From the NCBI GenBank assembly GCA_019454835.1, contig JACFNP010000032.1, forward strand, positions 1 through 38,575: 38,575 nt of DNA. The letters are read 5' to 3'. The translations under genes were made by a program, and so were the position numbers. The notes under the pieces were generated by a model. That model saw only the letters and a list, made by a program, of their open reading frames with translations. It made no database searches and had not been told where the DNA came from. This DNA comes from Rubellimicrobium sp. (GTDB lineage Bacteria > Pseudomonadota > Alphaproteobacteria > Rhodobacterales > Rhodobacteraceae). Shown in pieces: positions 23,822 to 32,789 of this stretch. Position 1 is the stretch's first letter. Each line of letters opens with the position of its first letter.

Positions 23822-24847
23822 ATGCGCGTGGTATGGGCATTCCTGCGCCGGACCGGCACGGCATTGCTCGTGCTGTTCGGCGTATCGATACTGATCTTCG
23901 TCATCGCCAGGGTAATCCCCGGCGATCCGGCGCGGGTTGCGCTTGGCCCCAACGCCACCGCCGACCAGGTCGCGGCACTGCGGCTCGCGCTGCGACTCGA
24001 CGATCCGGTGCCGCTGCAATACCTGCACTACATGGCCGGGCTGGTGCGCGGTGATCTCGGCATCTCGCTCTATACCAACCGTCCGGTGACCACCGATATC
24101 GCGCAGTTCCTGCCCGCGTCGCTGGAACTCATTTTCACCGCCGGGTTGCTGATGGTGGCGATCGGCCTGCCGCTGGGCATCATCGCCGCGCGCTTCCGGG
24201 GGCGCTGGCCCGACCATGTCGTGCGGGTGGTGTCGCTGACGGGCGTGTCGGCGCCGTCATTCGTCTGGGCGGTCGCCTTCATGCTGATCTTCGGCTACTG
24301 GCTGAAATGGTTCCCGATCTCGCAACGGCTGCACGACAGCTTCCAGGTCGCGCCGGTGACTGGCTTCCTGCTGATCGACACGCTGCTTGCAGGCGACGGT
24401 GCCGCGTGGCGGGACGCGGCGCGGCATCTGGTCCTGCCCGCCTTCGCGCTGGCGCTTGCCGGGATCGGCCAGGCGGCGCGGCTGACGCGGGCCAACATGA
24501 TCGAGACCTACGACCGGCCCTATATCGAGATGGCGCGCGCCTTCGGCTTTGCTCCGGGCCGGATCGCGCGGCGCTATGCGTTCCGGCCCTCGCTCATCCC
24601 GTCGCTGACCATCATCGGCCTCGATTTCGCCGCCATGCTGGGCAGCGCCTTTCTGGTCGAGCAGGTCTTCGGCTGGCCGGGCCTGTCGCGTTACGGGGTG
24701 CAGGTGATCCTGCGCAAGGATCTCAACGCCATCGTCGGCACCGTGCTGGTCATCGCGGCGATGTTCATTCTGGTCAACATCATCGTCGATCTGCTGACGG
24801 TGCTGTTCAATCCCCGCATCCGCCTTGCAAAGGGCGGCAAGGCATGA
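23822..24847 (+). CDS. ABC transporter permease (DppB/OppB type)
   Basis: The 341-residue inner-membrane protein has the DppB layout: a first helix (ALLVLFGVSILIFVIARVIP), a periplasmic stretch with GDPARVALGPNATADQVAAL, five further helices and a cytoplasmic coupling loop near IEMARAFGFAPGRIARRYAF. GLSRYGVQVILRKDLNAIVG is the conserved C-terminal segment. The ATG at 23822 follows GGGGGGCGG. Its end overlaps the next permease by four bases. Together they form the pore of the Dpp-type importer. Confidence 0.95.
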   Translation: MRVVWAFLRRTGTALLVLFGVSILIFVIARVIPGDPARVALGPNATADQVAALRLALRLDDPVPLQYLHYMAGLVRGDLGISLYTNRPVTTDIAQFLPASLELIFTAGLLMVAIGLPLGIIAARFRGRWPDHVVRVVSLTGVSAPSFVWAVAFMLIFGYWLKWFPISQRLHDSFQVAPVTGFLLIDTLLAGDGAAWRDAARHLVLPAFALALAGIGQAARLTRANMIETYDRPYIEMARAFGFAPGRIARRYAFRPSLIPSLTIIGLDFAAMLGSAFLVEQVFGWPGLSRYGVQVILRKDLNAIVGTVLVIAAMFILVNIIVDLLTVLFNPRIRLAKGGKA

Positions 24848-25677
24848 GGCGCGCGCTTCATATCCTTGCCGCCAATCCGCTGACGCTGACCGGCGCCGTG
24901 CTGGTGCTGCTCGTGGTCCTCGCGGCGCTGCTGGCCGATGTGGTGGCCCCCTACCCCGAACACGCCGGGGCGGTGGTGGATTTCCTGAACTTCAACAAGC
25001 CGCCTTCGGCCGAGCACCTGTTCGGAACCGATCTGGTCGGCCGCGACCTGTTCAGCCGCGTGCTGTTCGCCTACCGCATCTCGCTGCTGCTGGGCGTGGT
25101 AGTGCTGGTGATCTCGGTTCCGGTCGGGGTGACGCTGGGCCTCATGGCGGGCTATCTCGGCGGGCGCCGGGAATATGTGCTCATGCGCATCACCGACGTG
25201 TTCCTGTCGATCCCGCCGCTGGTGCTGGCCATGTCGATCATGGGCGTGCTGCCGCCCACGCTGCTGAACGGGATGCTGGCCGTGACGGCGATGTGGTGGC
25301 CGTGGTATACGCGCCTCGTCTACAACATCGTGCGCGGCGAAAAGGTCGAGGGCTATGTCCTGGCCGCCGAGATCATCGGCGCCTCGAAGTGGCACATCAT
25401 GTTCCGTGAAATCCTGCCGAACTGCGTGCCTGCGGTCGTCACCAAGATCACGCTTGATTTCGGCTTCGTCATCCTGATCGTCTCGTCGCTGTCCTTCCTC
25501 GGGCTTGGCGTGCAGCCGCCGACGCCGGACCTCGGCTCGATGGTCGCCGAGGGCGCGCGCTATCTGCCCGACAGTTGGTGGCTGGCGGTGTTTCCGGGGC
25601 TGGCGATCCTGGTGGCGGTGTTCGGCTTCAACCTCGTGGGCGACGGGCTGCGCGACATCCTGGGGGCCGAGCAATGA
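24844..25677 (+). CDS. ABC transporter permease (DppC/OppC type)
   Basis: The 277-residue permease shows DppC hallmarks: an N-terminal helix (TLTGAVLVLLVVLAALLADV), EHLFGTDLVGRDLFSRVLF, a coupling loop with AAEIIGASKWHIMFREILPN, and SSLSFLGLGVQPPTPDLGSM before the last helices. The start ATG overlaps the stop of the first permease, and its own stop overlaps the following ATPase, so stoichiometric translation is likely. Confidence 0.95.
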   Translation: MRRALHILAANPLTLTGAVLVLLVVLAALLADVVAPYPEHAGAVVDFLNFNKPPSAEHLFGTDLVGRDLFSRVLFAYRISLLLGVVVLVISVPVGVTLGLMAGYLGGRREYVLMRITDVFLSIPPLVLAMSIMGVLPPTLLNGMLAVTAMWWPWYTRLVYNIVRGEKVEGYVLAAEIIGASKWHIMFREILPNCVPAVVTKITLDFGFVILIVSSLSFLGLGVQPPTPDLGSMVAEGARYLPDSWWLAVFPGLAILVAVFGFNLVGDGLRDILGAEQ

Positions 25678-26546
25678 CCCTGCTGTCGATCCGCGACCTG
25701 AAGCTGACCTTCCGGCTATGGTCCGGCCCGGTCGAGGTGCTGCACGGCATCTCGCTTGCCATCGGCAAGGGCGAGCGGGTGGCGCTGGTCGGCGAGAGCG
25801 GATCAGGCAAGTCCGTCACCGCGCGCATCATCCTCGGCCTGCTGCAGGAGCAGCGCAACGCCCGGATTTCCGGCACGGTCGAATTCGAGGGCCGCGACCT
25901 CGCGCGCCTGTCCGCCCGCGAACGGATGTCCATGCGCGGGCGCGCCATGTCGATGATCTTTCAGGACCCGACCTCGTCGCTGAACCCGGTCTATCGCATC
26001 GGACCGCAATTCCGCGAGGTTCTGGACCGTGGCAGCCCCGGCATCTCCGCCGCCGAGGCCCGCGCCCGCGCGGCGCAAATGCTGGCCGAAGTGTCGATCC
26101 GTGAACCGGACCGCGTGCTCGACAGCTACCCGTTCCAGCTTTCGGGCGGGATGAACCAGAGGGTGATGATCGCCATGGCGCTGGCCAACCGCCCGGCGCT
26201 GCTGCTGGCCGACGAACCGGGCACCGCGCTGGACGTGACCGTGCAGGCGCAGACGCTGGATCTCATGCGCGGCCTCGTGGCCGATCACGGCACCGCCGTG
26301 CTGTTCATCAGTCACAATCTGGGCGTCGTACGCGAATTCGCCGACCGCACCTATGTCATCTATCGCGGCCGGATCGTGGAATCGGGGCCGACCGCCGCCG
26401 TGTTCGGCGACCCGCGCCACGCCTATACCCGCGCGCTGATGGCCGCGCAGCCGCGGCTGACCGGCGGCGGGCTGCCGGACATCCCCGAACGCGACCCGGC
26501 GTTCGACGCCCCGGCGATCCACCATGCGGCGGGGGGCGCGGCGTGA
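25674..26546 (+). CDS. ABC transporter ATP-binding protein (DppD type)
   Basis: The 290-residue ATPase has Walker A GESGSGKS (40-47), a Q-loop in MIFQDPTSSLNPV, signature LSGGMNQRVMIAMAL and Walker B ALLLADEPGTALD, where G replaces the usual T of DEPTTALD. The H-loop lies in FISHNLGVV. The C-terminal HAYTRALMAAQPRL segment is the oligopeptide-transporter C-terminal region. The DppD-type four-cysteine iron-sulfur motif is not visible. It overlaps both neighbours by four bases and pairs with the next ATPase. Confidence 0.95.
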   Translation: MTLLSIRDLKLTFRLWSGPVEVLHGISLAIGKGERVALVGESGSGKSVTARIILGLLQEQRNARISGTVEFEGRDLARLSARERMSMRGRAMSMIFQDPTSSLNPVYRIGPQFREVLDRGSPGISAAEARARAAQMLAEVSIREPDRVLDSYPFQLSGGMNQRVMIAMALANRPALLLADEPGTALDVTVQAQTLDLMRGLVADHGTAVLFISHNLGVVREFADRTYVIYRGRIVESGPTAAVFGDPRHAYTRALMAAQPRLTGGGLPDIPERDPAFDAPAIHHAAGGAA

Positions 26547-27337
26547 TTCTGCAGATCGAGAACATCTCCAAGACCTTCGAGACCGGCAGCCACCGTGTGC
26601 AGGCGCTCGACGACATCACGCTGGCGGTCGAGGCGGGGGAATGTCTCGCCATCGTCGGCGAAAGCGGTTCGGGCAAGTCCACGCTCGCCAACATCGTGCT
26701 GGGCCTCTACCCGCCGGGCCGGGGCAGGCTGGTGTTCGACGGTGCCGAGTTACCCGACCAGCGCAGCCTCGCGCTGCGCCGGGCGATCCAGTTGGTCCAA
26801 CAGAACCCGCTTTCGGCGCTGAACCCGCGCCGCTCGGTCGGCGCGTCGCTGCGGCTGGCGCTGGATGTCCACGACATCGGCCCGCGCGCCGGGCGCGGCG
26901 CGCGGGTGCGGGACCTGCTGGCGGCGGTCGGCCTCGACCCGGCGCTCGAGGCACGCGCGCCCGCAGCCCTGTCGGGCGGGCAGCGCCAGCGGGTGGCCAT
27001 CGCCCGCGCGCTGGCCTGCGAAAGCCGCCTGATCGTCCTGGACGAACCCACCTCGGCGCTGGATGTGCTGGTGCAGGCGCAGGTCCTGCGGCTGCTGCAC
27101 CGGCTGCGGCAGGAGCACGGGTTGACCTATCTGTTCATCACCCACGACCTGGCCGTGGTGCGCAACATCGCCACCCGCGTCGCCGTGTTCCAGCGCGGCC
27201 GCATGGTCGAACTTGCCGATACCGAGGCGCTGTTTTCCGCGCCCGCCCACCCCTACACGCGCGCGCTCATCAGCGCCGTGCCCGTCATTACCGAAGAGGA
27301 GAAAGCCATGCGTGACCGGCTGGGAGGAAAACCATGA
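26543..27337 (+). CDS. ABC transporter ATP-binding protein (DppF type)
   Basis: The 264-residue partner ATPase starts at a GTG that overlaps the DppD stop (GTGA). Walker A is GESGSGKST (39-47), then LVQQNPLSALNPR (Q-loop), [27 protein letters not shown] and FITHDLAVV. It is shorter than DppF (about 330), ending shortly after the HPYTRALISAVP segment. The last residues (EEEKAMRDRLGGKP) overlap the start of the GAF-protein gene. Confidence 0.94.
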   Translation: MILQIENISKTFETGSHRVQALDDITLAVEAGECLAIVGESGSGKSTLANIVLGLYPPGRGRLVFDGAELPDQRSLALRRAIQLVQQNPLSALNPRRSVGASLRLALDVHDIGPRAGRGARVRDLLAAVGLDPALEARAPAALSGGQRQRVAIARALACESRLIVLDEPTSALDVLVQAQVLRLLHRLRQEHGLTYLFITHDLAVVRNIATRVAVFQRGRMVELADTEALFSAPAHPYTRALISAVPVITEEEKAMRDRLGGKP

Positions 27338-27831
27338 CTGCGGACGATCTCGCCGCCGCGCTTGCCACGCCCGAGATGCAGCCTGCCGCAGCGCTGGACG
27401 CGGTCGGGCGCCTTGCCGAGGCCGTCACCGGCGCGCGCCTCGTCACGCTGATGATCCACGACCCCGACGACGACAGTTCCGAACGCATCTGGTCGAACAT
27501 GCCCGACGCCTATCCGGTCTCGGGGCGCAAGCCTGCGAATCACACCCACTGGTCGGAAATCGTCATCGACCGGCAGGAAACATTCGTCGCCAACTCCATC
27601 GCCGAGGTGGCGGCGGTCTTCGACGACCACCCGCTGATCCGGAGTCTCGGCTGCGAAAGCTGCATGAACCTGCCGATCATCGTCGCGGGTCAGGTGCTGG
27701 GCACCGTCAACTGCCTCGATGCGGCGGGTTACTGGACGCCCGAACGGGTCGCCGCCGCGCGCGCGCTGCTGGTGCCCGGCGCCGCCGCCTATCTTCTTCA
27801 CCGTCAGACAGCCAAGGAATCCGCACAATGA
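27334..27831 (+). CDS. stand-alone GAF-domain protein with CxxC motif
   Basis: The 165-residue protein is essentially one GAF domain. An N-terminal helix is followed by LVTLMIHDPDDDSSERIWSN, then the core with LPIIVAGQVLGTVNCLDAAG and a final helix. Cys107 and Cys110 form CESC just before the LPI strand, and Cys127 follows. Free methionine-sulfoxide reductases are GAF proteins of similar size, but their GVCG-type catalytic cysteine arrangement is not seen, so I do not assign that activity. The gene overlaps the ATPase and HyuA genes by four bases each, so it is made with the transporter and the enzyme. It could sense the substrate or assist the hydrolase. Confidence 0.85.
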   Translation: MTADDLAAALATPEMQPAAALDAVGRLAEAVTGARLVTLMIHDPDDDSSERIWSNMPDAYPVSGRKPANHTHWSEIVIDRQETFVANSIAEVAAVFDDHPLIRSLGCESCMNLPIIVAGQVLGTVNCLDAAGYWTPERVAAARALLVPGAAAYLLHRQTAKESAQ

Positions 27832-29882
27832 CTCTGCGTGTTGCTACCGATGTCGGCGGCACCTTCACCGACCTTGTCGCCTTCGAGACCCATGCCGACG
27901 GGCGCACCACCATCCGCACCGCCAAATCCGACACCACGCCGCCGCATTTCGAGGAAGGTGTGCTGAACGTCCTCGAAAAGGGCGGCATCGACCCGGCGAG
28001 CGTCAACTTCCTCGCCCATGGCACCACGGTCGTCATCAATGCGCTGACCGAACGCAAGGGCGTGAAGGTCGGCCTCGTCACCACCGAGGGGTTCCGAGAC
28101 AGCCTCGAGATCGCGCGCGGCAACCGGCCGGATTTCTTCAACCTGTTCTACGAAAAGCCCCGGCCCTTCGTGCCGCGGCATCTGCGCCGCGAACTGCCCG
28201 GCCGCATGTCCTACCATGGCGAGGAGGTGCAGCCGCTGGACCTGTCGCCGCTGGCAGGCATCGTCGAGGATTTCCGCCGCGAAGGCGTCGAGGCCGTCGC
28301 CATCTCGTTCCTGCACGCCTATGCCAATCCGGCGCATGAAGAGGCGGCGCTGGCCGAATTGCGCCGCCTCTGGCCCGAAGTGTCGGCGGTGGCCGCCCAC
28401 CAGATCGCCCGCGAGTGGCGCGAATACGAGCGCACCAATACCGCCGTGCTGTCGGCCTATGTGCAGCCCGCCGCCGAGCGCTACCTGCGGCGGCTGGAGG
28501 ACGGGCTGAAAGGCCGGGGGCTGAAAAGCGCGCCCTATATCATGCAGTCGAACTGCGGCGTGGACAGTCTGGACGCCACCGCGCGCGTGCCGATCACCAT
28601 GGTCGAATCCGGCCCGGCCTCGGGCTTCTGGGGGGCGGCGGAACTGGGGCGGCTAATCGGCGAGCCGAACGTCCTCGCGCTCGATATCGGCGGCACGACC
28701 GCGAAATGCAGCCTGATCGAGAACGGCCAGGTGCGCATCATGACCGACTACTGGATCGAGCGCGACCAGCGTTCATCGGGCTATCCGATCATGGTGCCGG
28801 TGGTCGATCTGGTCGAGATCGGCAACGGCGGCGGCTCGATCGCCTGGGTCGACGATTTCCGCAAGCTGCATGTCGGCCCGCAATCCGCAGGCGCCATGCC
28901 CGGCCCGGCGGCCTACGGGCGCGGCGGCGATCGCGCCACCACGACCGACGCCAATCTCTGGCTGGGCCGGATCAACCGCGACTATTTCTGCGGCGGCGAG
29001 GTCGAGGCCGACATGACCGCCGCCGGAAAGGCGCTGGAGGATCTGGCCGGGCAGCTTGACGTATCGCCCGAGGAAGCAGCGCGCGGCATCCTGCGCATCG
29101 CCAACAACAACATGGTGAACGCGCTGAAGCTGGTCAGCCTCAATCGCGGCCACGATCCGCGCGACTTCACGCTCGTGGCCTTTGGCGGCGGCGGCGGGAT
29201 GCATGCGGTGGCGCTGGGCGAGGAACTGGGCGTGAAGAAGGTGGTGATCCCGGCGGGTGCCGCCGTGTTCAGCGCCTGGGGCATGATGATGTCCGACCTG
29301 CGCCGCGATTATTTCGTCACCCGCCTTGCCACGCTGGAACCCGGCGCCGGTGCCGGGATCGAGGCTGCCTTCGCCGCCGCCGAGGCGCAGGCGCGCGACC
29401 AGTTCGCCGCCGAAGGCATCGCCGAGGGCAAGGTGACGCTGCTGCGGTTCGGCAAGTTCCGCTACCAGAATCAGGAACACACGGTCGAGGTGCCGCTGCA
29501 AGGCCCCGTGACCGACACGGGGCTGGCCGGGATCGCCGACGATTTCCACGCCACCTACGAACGCGAATACACCTATCGCCTCAAGGCGCCGGTCGAGATG
29601 GTCGGCCTGCATGTCGTCGCCACCGCCGAGGTCGGCAAGCTGAGGATGGTGGCGGCGCCGACAGGTCCGGCGGACCCCGCGCCCGCGCTCAAAGGGCATC
29701 GCCGCGTCGATTATGCGCTGGAAGGCATCCACGAGGCAGCGATCTACGACGGCGCGAAACTCGCGCCGGGCATGGCCTTCCCCGGCCCCGCCGTGGTCGA
29801 GGATCCCGGCACCACCACCGTCATCCACCCCGGCAACCGCGCATCGGTCGACGGGTTCGGCAACCTCCATATCGAGCTTTGA
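27828..29882 (+). CDS. hydantoinase/oxoprolinase family protein, subunit A (HyuA)
   Basis: The 684-residue protein has the ATP-dependent HyuA layout. ATDVGGTFTDLVAFE at the N-terminus is the actin-like phosphate-binding motif, AHGTTVVINALTERKG follows, and a second nucleotide motif ALDIGGTTAKCSLIENG introduces the main domain. NGGGSIAWVD and AFGGGGGMHAVALGEELG are conserved. With HyuB it hydrolyses a cyclic amide or ureide (5-oxoproline, hydantoin, N-methylhydantoin) or carboxylates a ketone (acetone carboxylase relatives), coupled to ATP. The ATG at 27828 overlaps the GAF stop. The Dpp-type importer favours an imported cyclic amide; the precise substrate is not evident. Confidence 0.94.
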   Translation: MTLRVATDVGGTFTDLVAFETHADGRTTIRTAKSDTTPPHFEEGVLNVLEKGGIDPASVNFLAHGTTVVINALTERKGVKVGLVTTEGFRDSLEIARGNRPDFFNLFYEKPRPFVPRHLRRELPGRMSYHGEEVQPLDLSPLAGIVEDFRREGVEAVAISFLHAYANPAHEEAALAELRRLWPEVSAVAAHQIAREWREYERTNTAVLSAYVQPAAERYLRRLEDGLKGRGLKSAPYIMQSNCGVDSLDATARVPITMVESGPASGFWGAAELGRLIGEPNVLALDIGGTTAKCSLIENGQVRIMTDYWIERDQRSSGYPIMVPVVDLVEIGNGGGSIAWVDDFRKLHVGPQSAGAMPGPAAYGRGGDRATTTDANLWLGRINRDYFCGGEVEADMTAAGKALEDLAGQLDVSPEEAARGILRIANNNMVNALKLVSLNRGHDPRDFTLVAFGGGGGMHAVALGEELGVKKVVIPAGAAVFSAWGMMMSDLRRDYFVTRLATLEPGAGAGIEAAFAAAEAQARDQFAAEGIAEGKVTLLRFGKFRYQNQEHTVEVPLQGPVTDTGLAGIADDFHATYEREYTYRLKAPVEMVGLHVVATAEVGKLRMVAAPTGPADPAPALKGHRRVDYALEGIHEAAIYDGAKLAPGMAFPGPAVVEDPGTTTVIHPGNRASVDGFGNLHIEL

Positions 29883-29890
29883 GGGCGGTC

Positions 29891-31543
29891 ATGGACAACG
29901 ATCCCATCACGCAGGAAATCATCCAGAACTCGCTTCAGGCCGCCGCCGACGAGATGTTTGCAGCCTTCCGCAAGACGGCCATGTCCTCGATCATCTACGA
30001 GGTTCTCGACATGGGCACCGGCATCCTCGATGCCGATGGCGAGATCGCCTGTTCGGGCGCGGGCATCCCGTCCTTCATCGGCGTTCTGGACAAGTCGACC
30101 AAGGTCGTCATCGCCCGCCACGACGCCGCCGACATCCGCCCCGGCGATGTCTTTGCGACCAACGATCCCTACTACGGCGGCGTCACCCATCTCAACGACA
30201 TCGTCATCGTCATGCCGGTGTTCGTGGACGGCACGCTGATCGCCTGGACCGCGAACATCGCCCACAATTCCGATGTGGGCGGCATGGCGCCGGGGTCGCT
30301 GACCGGCGAGGCCACCGAAATCTTTCAGGAGGGGCTGCGCCTGCCCGCGATCAAGATCATCAGCGAAGGCCAGCCCATCGCCTCGGTGTTCGAGATCATG
30401 AAGGTCAACAGCCGGATGCCCGACGTGCTTGAAGGCGATGTCTGGGCCGCCATCGCCTCGGCCCGGATCGGCACGAGGCGGCTGCAGGAACTGGCGACGA
30501 AATACGGCACCGAAACCTTCCGGCGCGCCATGCGCAACTTCATGGACTACGGCGAGGACGCCAGCCGCAAGGCCATGGCCGACCTGCCGCGCGGCACGTT
30601 CGAGCTGTCCGAGGAACAGGACGACGGCACCATCTACAACGTGAAGATCACCATCACCGACGACGAATTCATCGTCGATCTGCGCGACAATCCCGACCAG
30701 GCCATCGGCCCGGTGAACACGGTGCGCGACGGGGTGATGATCGCGGCGCAGATGATGTTCAAGAACATCACCGACCCGCATTCGCCCGCCAACGGCGGCT
30801 CGTTCCGGCCGATCACGCTGCTGACCCGCAACGGCTCGGTGTTCGACGCCGCCGAACCGGCGCCGGTCGGTTTCTACTACGAGATCGAGCTGCGCGTGCA
30901 CGATCTGATGTGGCGCTGCCTCGCGCCGCATATGCCCGACCGGTTGGCCTCGGGTCATTTCGCCAGCGTCTGCGGCACCTTCATCGGCGGCATCCATCCC
31001 GACACCGGGCGTCAATACACGATCATCGAGCCGCAGATCGGCGGCTGGGGCGCGCGCGACGGTGCCGATGGTGTCTCGGCCATGTTCAGCGCCTTCCACG
31101 GCGAGACCTACAACTGTCCGGCCGAAATCAACGAGGCCCGCAACGGTGTCTGGGTCGACCGCATGGAGCTGAACCTTGCCCCCGGCGGCGAGGGCGAATT
31201 CACCGGCGGGCGCGGCATCGTCATGGATTACCGCGTTCGTGCAAAGGACGGCTATCTGACCGCCGGCTACACGCGGTCGAAGTTCCCGGCCTGGGCGGTC
31301 GAGGGCGGGGCCGAAGGCTCGCCCAACATCATCGAGTTCCGGCCCAGGGGCGGCGAACCCGTGCGCCATGCCTTCGTCTCGGGGCTGTCGACGAAGCCCG
31401 ATGACGTGATCCGCGTCATCACCGGCAACGGCGGCGGCTACGGCGACCCGCGCAAGCGGTCCCGCGAGGCGGTGGCAATGGACGTGAAGAACGGCTTTCT
31501 CACGCCCGAACGCGCCCGTGACATCTACGGGTGGGAGGAGTGA
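29891..31543 (+). CDS. hydantoinase/oxoprolinase family protein, subunit B (HyuB)
   Basis: The 550-residue protein has the HyuB signature segments: DPITQEIIQNSLQAAADEMF, a DVFATNDPYYGGVTHLNDIV core with conserved Asp/His, an AHNSDVGG motif, and the C-terminal GNGGGYGDPRKRS. It is the metal-containing partner of the preceding HyuA subunit. The ATG at 29891 with GAGGGCGG upstream is preferred over a TTG at 29879 that overlaps the HyuA stop. HyuA and HyuB are separate here, whereas eukaryotic 5-oxoprolinase fuses them. Confidence 0.94.
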   Translation: MDNDPITQEIIQNSLQAAADEMFAAFRKTAMSSIIYEVLDMGTGILDADGEIACSGAGIPSFIGVLDKSTKVVIARHDAADIRPGDVFATNDPYYGGVTHLNDIVIVMPVFVDGTLIAWTANIAHNSDVGGMAPGSLTGEATEIFQEGLRLPAIKIISEGQPIASVFEIMKVNSRMPDVLEGDVWAAIASARIGTRRLQELATKYGTETFRRAMRNFMDYGEDASRKAMADLPRGTFELSEEQDDGTIYNVKITITDDEFIVDLRDNPDQAIGPVNTVRDGVMIAAQMMFKNITDPHSPANGGSFRPITLLTRNGSVFDAAEPAPVGFYYEIELRVHDLMWRCLAPHMPDRLASGHFASVCGTFIGGIHPDTGRQYTIIEPQIGGWGARDGADGVSAMFSAFHGETYNCPAEINEARNGVWVDRMELNLAPGGEGEFTGGRGIVMDYRVRAKDGYLTAGYTRSKFPAWAVEGGAEGSPNIIEFRPRGGEPVRHAFVSGLSTKPDDVIRVITGNGGGYGDPRKRSREAVAMDVKNGFLTPERARDIYGWEE

Positions 31544-31578
31544 CCCCTCCTGCCGCCCTTCCAGAACCCGGAGACACC

Positions 31579-32667
31579 ATGTCCGTCGAGACCCGCCTTG
31601 CCGCCCTTCGCGCCCGCATGAAGGAGACCGGCACCGATCTTCTTGCCCTTGGCCCCGGCCCGAACATGCACTGGGCGCTGGGCTTTCACACCCACCCCGA
31701 CGAACGCCCCTGCATGTTCCTGGTGACCGCCGATGCGGCCGGGTTCCTTATGCCGGTGCTGAACGCCGCAGACGCGCGCGCGCGATCCGCGCTGCCGATG
31801 TGGACCTGGGCCGATGCCGACGGCCCGGACGCCGCGCTACAGGCGGCGCTGGCCGAGCTGAAGGCCACGACCGCCCGCAAGGTCGGCGTGGACGAGACCA
31901 TGCGCGCGGATTTCGCGCTCCTGCTGCTCGACGCGCTGCCGCAGGCCGGACACGGCTTTGCCGCCGAAACGCTGGGCGCGCTGCGCATGTGCAAATCCGC
32001 CGCCGAGCAGGACGAGTTGCGCATGAACGCCGCCATCGACGACCGCGCGATGCAGGCCGCGTTCGCCGCGATCCGGCCCGGCATGACGGAAAGCGACCTG
32101 GCCGCCGTCATCACGCAGTCCTTCAAGGACGACGGCGCCGCACCGCTGTTCCGCATCGTCGGCACCGGCGCGAACGGCGCCTATCCGCACCACCAGACCG
32201 GCGACAGCATCATGGCCGAGGGCGATGCGGTCGTGATCGACATCGGCGCCCGCAAGGGCGATTTCTCGTCCGACCTCACCCGCATGGCCGTGCTGGGCAC
32301 CCCGCCTGCAGACTACGACCGCGTTCATGCCGTGGTCGAGGCCGCCGTGCAGGCCGCGCTTGCCGCCGCGCGCCCCGGTGTCGCCGCGATGGAGGTCGAC
32401 CGCGCCGCCCGCCATGTCATCACCGAGGCGGGCTATGGCGAATATTTCGTCCACCGCACCGGGCACGGCATGGGCATCGAAGGGCATGAGCCGCCCTATA
32501 TCACCGAAAGCTCGGCGACGATTCTGGATCCGGGCATGGTGTTCTCGATCGAACCCGGCATCTACCTGCCGGGCCGCTTCGGCATCCGCCTCGAGGAGGT
32601 GGTGATCCTGCACGACGACGGACCCGAGGTGCTCTCGGCCCTGCCGCGCGACGCCTTCCGGGCCTGA
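31579..32667 (+). CDS. M24-family metallopeptidase (Xaa-Pro aminopeptidase-like)
   Basis: The 362-residue pita-bread protein has a creatinase-type N-terminal domain (about 1-135) and a C-terminal M24 domain. All five metal ligands are visible: Asp221 (VVIDIGARKG), Asp232 (SSDLTR), His296 (HRTGHGMG), Glu325 (FSIEPG) and Glu339 (GIRLEE). The intact metal site argues for a peptidase such as Xaa-Pro aminopeptidase and against metal-free creatinase. It starts behind CCGGAG, 35 bp after HyuB, and is the last gene of the transporter/hydantoinase operon. It may trim an imported peptide before or after ring opening. The 120 bp to the converging gene shows no clear terminator. Confidence 0.92.
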   Translation: MSVETRLAALRARMKETGTDLLALGPGPNMHWALGFHTHPDERPCMFLVTADAAGFLMPVLNAADARARSALPMWTWADADGPDAALQAALAELKATTARKVGVDETMRADFALLLLDALPQAGHGFAAETLGALRMCKSAAEQDELRMNAAIDDRAMQAAFAAIRPGMTESDLAAVITQSFKDDGAAPLFRIVGTGANGAYPHHQTGDSIMAEGDAVVIDIGARKGDFSSDLTRMAVLGTPPADYDRVHAVVEAAVQAALAAARPGVAAMEVDRAARHVITEAGYGEYFVHRTGHGMGIEGHEPPYITESSATILDPGMVFSIEPGIYLPGRFGIRLEEVVILHDDGPEVLSALPRDAFRA

Positions 32668-32789
32668 ACGAGAGCCGCCGCCGACCCGTGCAGGGCGAGT
32701 CCGTCCGGAGCAGGGGCGGCCCGCCCGGCATCAGCGCGCCGGAACCACGGTGAAGGCGCGGGCGCCACCCCGCCCGCCCACCCCGCCCG

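Noticed and set aside
27334-27831. Free methionine-(R)-sulfoxide reductase
   Set aside because: Length fits, but the catalytic cysteine arrangement of that family is not seen.
31579-32667. Creatinase, which would fit a creatine/creatinine pathway
   Set aside because: All five M24 metal ligands are intact, whereas creatinase is metal-free.
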